From positions 1 to 17,433 of the forward strand of contig CAKUIK010000045.1 in NCBI GenBank assembly GCA_934661005.1: a DNA stretch of 17,433 nucleotides. Reading direction: 5' to 3'. The stretch is from an uncultured Slackia sp. (GTDB lineage Bacteria; Actinomycetota; Coriobacteriia; Coriobacteriales; Eggerthellaceae). Of this stretch, positions 14,593-17,433 are shown one piece after another (positions within the stretch are counted from its first letter, which is position 1; every line of letters starts with the position of its first letter). Position numbers and translations under genes: made by a program. The notes beneath the pieces were generated by a model. It had not been told where the DNA came from. It searched no databases and saw only the letters and a list, made by a program, of their open reading frames with translations.

Positions 14593-14633
14593 AAACGTGG
14601 GGCAGGAGACAGACACCCGCCCCATATCCGTTT
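14593..14633. terminator. Possible bidirectional terminator between convergent genes
   Basis: AAACG (14593-14597) pairs with CGTTT (14629-14633), and TGGGGC (14598-14603) with GCCCCA (14619-14624), around a 15-nt loop with a 4-nt bulge. It lies between the ends of pdxT (+) and the membrane protein gene (-), overlapping the latter's stop. T-rich tails are weak on both sides. Confidence 0.4.
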
Positions 14634-16416
14634 AGTCGAGAGAGATTCTTACCGCGATATTCGGAAAGGCATTTGCGCCAAATGCAATCGCGAGGTCATT
14701 TCTATCCAAAAGCGAATTGCTCACTTCATAATAGCAATCGATTTTCATCGATTCACCAGGCTCAAGCGTCGCCACGTCGTTATCGTACCAGCCGCACGTA
14801 GAACCGTCGCTCTTTGTACCAACGAACATCAGGGGAGCTGCAGAGCGTCCTGCGCTATAGAACGTCGCACCTTCTTCGATTCGCCCAAGGTCCTGCATAT
14901 AAGGCACTCTGAAGAGCTTGCGTTCGTCGGAGCTGTTGGTCAGGGAGTAACCTACATGGACGATGCTTGCCCCATCCCTTGCCTTCCAATTCTGGTCGAT
15001 GGTGAATCCACAGCGCGCCTCAACAATCCTGTTCCAATAATCGAGCGGAGCCATGCGTGCAATCTCGGTTTTTTCGACGGGCGTGCCCTCCGGCAGGGAA
15101 TCAACAAGCTCCGTGGAAATTCCGTCCACCGTCAAACTCGGGTTCGATTCGTTCCTTGAATCCAGCATCGTTTCGGAAGATTCATCTGCTGCGGCACTCG
15201 CATAGGTGCTCAGAGCTTCGCCGTCTGTGCCGATTTCTACTTGAACTCCATTTTCCAGGAAGTCACCCGTACCGTCATTGGGCAGCTTCATAGGTTCGTC
15301 AATAGTGTTTGCATATTCGTTGATGGCCTCATTCGCATAGGGGAAGGTCTCGCTGGTCGATGACGCCACCTCACCGTACACGGTTCGCAACACGAAGGCG
15401 CTATCGGGTACTTCCGCATCATCCTCGAGAAGCGTGGGCTGTATCGCCAGCGCCTCCAAATCTTCGCTGCTTTCACTGTTCCAATCGGCCAGGAAATTGC
15501 CCGCATGAAGATCGATAACCTGGGTAGATGTACGCCCGTCTTCGAAGGTGACCGTCACCGTGAGCTCAGCGCCCTCAAAAACATTCGCAATTGATCCGAA
15601 TTTGTCGCGCGCGGAATCGTCAGACCCGTCAGCATCAGCCACCTCGTCGGTCCAGAGCCCAAAATAGGTACTTTCATCGCCTTCGTCGTAGTCAAGCTCA
15701 GCAGTTTGTCCCAAACGCTTTGACGTTTGAACTTGATACGTTTTGTTCGGGTCGCCCTTGTCCAGTCCATCGTTCAGAATGCCCACCGCTACCTCGTCAT
15801 ACGAATTCAATCGTTCACCGAGCCCTCGCTTCAGCGGCTTCCATGTGAGCGCCTCGTACAACAGCTCGGAATCGCTTGCATAGCTGACATTCTGCGTATC
15901 ATAGCGATACAGCATCCCTTTCGAGATATGCGCCTGCACGGTTTTCACGCCTTCGGCTTCCACCCTAAACAAACACCCCGTATAGGTGCCGTTATCGTCC
16001 CATCCTGGCGAGCTTTGCGATAAATCGCTCGCATGCCCAAACACGATCATTCCGTTATCGCCCGCAGCAAGCGGTGATTGCGTACCCGCAGCATAGGCCT
16101 TAACCGTGAAATCAAGGGAGGCCGTCTCAACCGTACCCATATCGGAGGCGCCCTCATTCGTGTGCACCATTGCCTGCACGGCACCGAAACCCATGGCTGC
16201 AAGCGCCAGGCATGCGACCATGCCGTAAATCGGCTTACGCCCAAACCTCATGAAACGTTGCTTTCGAGCAGATGAGGCAGACTCAAGCGCGGCAGAAGTC
16301 AAGGCTTCACCATTATCGTCAAGCAATTCAAGCGTACGCGCCTTCAAGCGCTCGGACGCATGCACGTCATTCTGCGATGCACAATAAAGGGCACGCAGGT
16401 CGTTATCTTCATTCAT
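14632..16416 (-). CDS. Membrane-anchored anti-sigma/sensor protein, probable
   Basis: I do not recognise a named family with certainty. The 594-residue product has a short acidic cytosolic N-terminus (1-60), one membrane segment (about 63-84) and an outer region of about 500 residues, giving an N-in single-pass topology. The outer part begins with SLDFTVKAYA, is rich in Asp, Glu, Ser and Thr, and near its end has a segment (about 495-590) with YSLTNSSDERKLFRVPY and LEPGESMKIDCYYEVS that reads like an Ig-like beta-sandwich. The layout resembles DUF4179-type proteins encoded behind ECF sigma genes. The ATG at 16416 lies eight bases inside the sigma gene and has AAAGGAGG five bases before it, so translation is coupled. 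By position it probably holds the sigma factor inactive until an envelope signal arrives; no zinc-finger anti-sigma motif is visible, so this is inference. Confidence 0.65.
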   Translation of the reverse strand: MNEDNDLRALYCASQNDVHASERLKARTLELLDDNGEALTSAALESASSARKQRFMRFGRKPIYGMVACLALAAMGFGAVQAMVHTNEGASDMGTVETASLDFTVKAYAAGTQSPLAAGDNGMIVFGHASDLSQSSPGWDDNGTYTGCLFRVEAEGVKTVQAHISKGMLYRYDTQNVSYASDSELLYEALTWKPLKRGLGERLNSYDEVAVGILNDGLDKGDPNKTYQVQTSKRLGQTAELDYDEGDESTYFGLWTDEVADADGSDDSARDKFGSIANVFEGAELTVTVTFEDGRTSTQVIDLHAGNFLADWNSESSEDLEALAIQPTLLEDDAEVPDSAFVLRTVYGEVASSTSETFPYANEAINEYANTIDEPMKLPNDGTGDFLENGVQVEIGTDGEALSTYASAAADESSETMLDSRNESNPSLTVDGISTELVDSLPEGTPVEKTEIARMAPLDYWNRIVEARCGFTIDQNWKARDGASIVHVGYSLTNSSDERKLFRVPYMQDLGRIEEGATFYSAGRSAAPLMFVGTKSDGSTCGWYDNDVATLEPGESMKIDCYYEVSNSLLDRNDLAIAFGANAFPNIAVRISLD

Positions 16417-17065
16417 CGCTTCCTCCTTTAGGAATGGAGCCGGTGTTGAAATGAGCGGGCTTGCAAAAAGGACCGGATGTTTTAGCCGACGACCTTCTTT
16501 CAAGCGATGAAGCTTCCTTCGTTTTAGGTAAAACGACTGTTCGATTGCTTGGCTGAGGAAACCCCGCGTCCTCGAGCGCATTCCTCATAGCGATGCGCGC
16601 TCTATGCAAATGGCTGCGCACTGTCGCTGAACGCATGCCGAGCATCTGCGCAATCTCCCCGGTCGAAAAGCCCTCGAAACAATGTAGATGCACCACCGTG
16701 CGCTGTTCGGACGACAATCCCTGCAAAGCTTCATCGAGCGCATCTTCCTGCGGCGTTGCCTCTTTTCGCGTGCTCGTGTCGGGGGCATCGAACTCATCGG
16801 GCATTGCAGATACTTTCGTGCGCCATGCGCTCTTTTGAAGGTCTTTGCACGCATTAATGCATACGCGCAGCAGCCACGCTTTCTCGTGTTCGTGATTATT
16901 GAACAGCGTTTGTGAAGCATAGAATCTAAGGAACGTTGTTTGGAATATGTCTTCGGCGTCGGCCTTGTTGCGACAGCGCGCGAAGGCCAATCGATACACG
17001 GCATCACCATGCACGCGCATCGCTTCAGCGCACCGCCTCTTTCTCTCTTCATTGTCGATACTCAT
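16409..17065 (-). CDS. ECF-type RNA polymerase sigma factor
   Basis: This 218-residue sigma-70 family factor of the extracytoplasmic-function group directs RNA polymerase to a stress or envelope regulon. Region 2 spans about 10-78 (YRLAFARCRNKADAEDIFQTTFLRFY, with the typical DAEDIFQTTF core) and region 4 about 112-165 (SSEQRTVVHLHCFEGFSTGEIA, then MLGMRSATVRSHLHRAR as the recognition helix). There is no region 1 or 3. After region 4 comes an uncharacterised tail of about 50 residues with many Ser, Lys and Pro, making it longer than most ECF factors (about 160-190); the end of the tail is encoded where the next gene's ribosome binding site lies. ATG start with AAGGA five bases upstream. Autoregulation is likely for this class, but no clear promoter was found. 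Confidence 0.9.
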   Translation of the reverse strand: MSIDNEERKRRCAEAMRVHGDAVYRLAFARCRNKADAEDIFQTTFLRFYASQTLFNNHEHEKAWLLRVCINACKDLQKSAWRTKVSAMPDEFDAPDTSTRKEATPQEDALDEALQGLSSEQRTVVHLHCFEGFSTGEIAQMLGMRSATVRSHLHRARIAMRNALEDAGFPQPSNRTVVLPKTKEASSLERRSSAKTSGPFCKPAHFNTGSIPKGGSDE

Positions 17066-17149
17066 TCGATTCCTTACCTGTCATGCGACCGCCTCGGTTA
17101 TTCGTCGACACCCATAACACGAATTACAGGGCGCATATGTTGCAGCATC

Positions 17150-17180
17150 CCTTTTTTGGTCCAAATTCGTCCTTTTTTGG
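17150..17180. repeat. Tandem CCTTTTTTGG boxes
   Basis: Two identical 10-bp boxes, 17150-17159 and 17171-17180, are spaced 21 bp start to start (two helix turns). They lie 85-115 bp upstream of the sigma factor start and could be A-tract/UP-type or operator elements. Confidence 0.4.
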
Positions 17181-17329
17181 CACAGATTTGCGGTTGTGAA
17201 CGATATTTTCCCCAGAATTACGCCAGACTGAAGCCGATGCCCTAATCGACAACCCGTTGACCTGGGCTTTTATAGCCCGCATGAATCACGGCCCCTCACG
17301 AGGGCGTTCACAACCGCAAATTTGTGCCA
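17178..17329. repeat. 25-bp inverted repeat around a 102-nt segment
   Basis: The left arm (17178-17202, starting TGGCACAGATTTG) and right arm (17305-17329, ending CAAATTTGTGCCA) are reverse complements with one difference (G17185 against T17322, still a G-U pair in RNA). A weaker similarity extends outward: GTCC and AATTCG appear on both flanks in mirrored order. Could be a phase-variable segment, a small mobile palindrome or a large leader hairpin. Confidence 0.6.
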
Positions 17330-17402
17330 CATTAAGCGAATTCGGGACAACATCGAGGGGGTGCGCCCCAAATCCTGGAGAATTTCTCGAGGAGGAATCA
17401 GA

Positions 17403-17433
17403 ATGGCATACCCAAAAGAAACAATCGACGAGG
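17403..17433 (+). CDS. Start of an unidentified gene, cut by the window edge
   Basis: Only ten codons are visible (MAYPKETIDE). The ATG has a very strong ribosome binding site, AGGAGG (17390-17395), seven bases upstream, so a real gene almost certainly begins here. Function cannot be judged. It is divergent from the sigma factor gene and has the 25-bp inverted repeat in its upstream region. Confidence 0.7.
   Translation, partial: MAYPKETIDE

Larger units (their letters stand above)
17066..17402. other. Divergent gap with long inverted repeat
   Basis: No gene is supported. From the sigma gene side it contains two direct copies of CCTTTTTTGG (17150-17159 and 17171-17180), then a 25-bp inverted repeat (17178-17202/17305-17329) enclosing 102 nt with a small hairpin GGGCT/AGCCC (17264-17268/17274-17278), and finally the ribosome binding site of the last gene. 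A TTGACC (17257-17262) lies inside the enclosed segment but has no clear -10. Confidence 0.6.

Noticed and set aside
16417..16581. 55-residue N-terminal extension of the anti-sigma-like protein
   Set aside because: Lies wholly within the sigma gene in another frame; AAAGGAGG before 16416 marks the real start.

Overview
The window looks like ordinary chromosomal DNA from a Gram-positive, moderately GC-rich bacterium. The protein styles, the Bce-like transporter module, the PdxR/PdxS/PdxT route to vitamin B6 and strong GGAG-type ribosome binding sites fit an actinobacterium of the class Coriobacteriia (Eggerthella/Slackia-like). That placement is inference from protein character, not a database match. 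No rRNA, tRNA, CRISPR array, transposase or phage gene was seen.

Layout, left to right. (1) 1-446: gene-free leader, then ilvE (branched-chain aminotransferase, +), closed by a perfect UUCG-loop terminator. (2) Three minus-strand genes: sstT (Na+/Ser-Thr symporter, TTG start), a glutamate/dicarboxylate-type symporter, and an RmlD-like NAD(P)-dependent reductase 18 nt upstream of that symporter and probably cotranscribed with it. (3) A plus-strand Bce-like cassette: OmpR-type response regulator, histidine kinase, ABC ATPase and 10-TM FtsX-type permease. (4) pdxR (-) diverges from pdxS and pdxT (+), the PLP synthase. Unusually, pdxS and pdxT are separated by 373 nt holding two large related hairpins. 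(5) On the minus strand, an ECF sigma factor translationally overlaps a single-pass membrane protein with a ~500-residue outer domain, a probable anti-sigma/sensor pair. (6) A 337-nt gap with a 25-bp inverted repeat precedes the first 10 codons of a plus-strand gene that runs off the window.

Functionally the left and middle parts revolve around amino acids and PLP: an aminotransferase that needs PLP, two amino-acid/dicarboxylate symporters, and PLP synthesis with its MocR regulator. The most interesting unexplained signal is an 18-bp pseudo-palindrome, roughly RCTTTWGCACGCTAAAGY, found upstream of all four of these transcription units: ilvE 378-395, sstT 3055-3072, reductase-symporter operon 5558-5575, pdxR/pdxS 12485-12502. 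It may mark a small undescribed regulon. Second is the twin inverted hairpin element between pdxS and pdxT. Third is the 25-bp inverted repeat upstream of the last gene.
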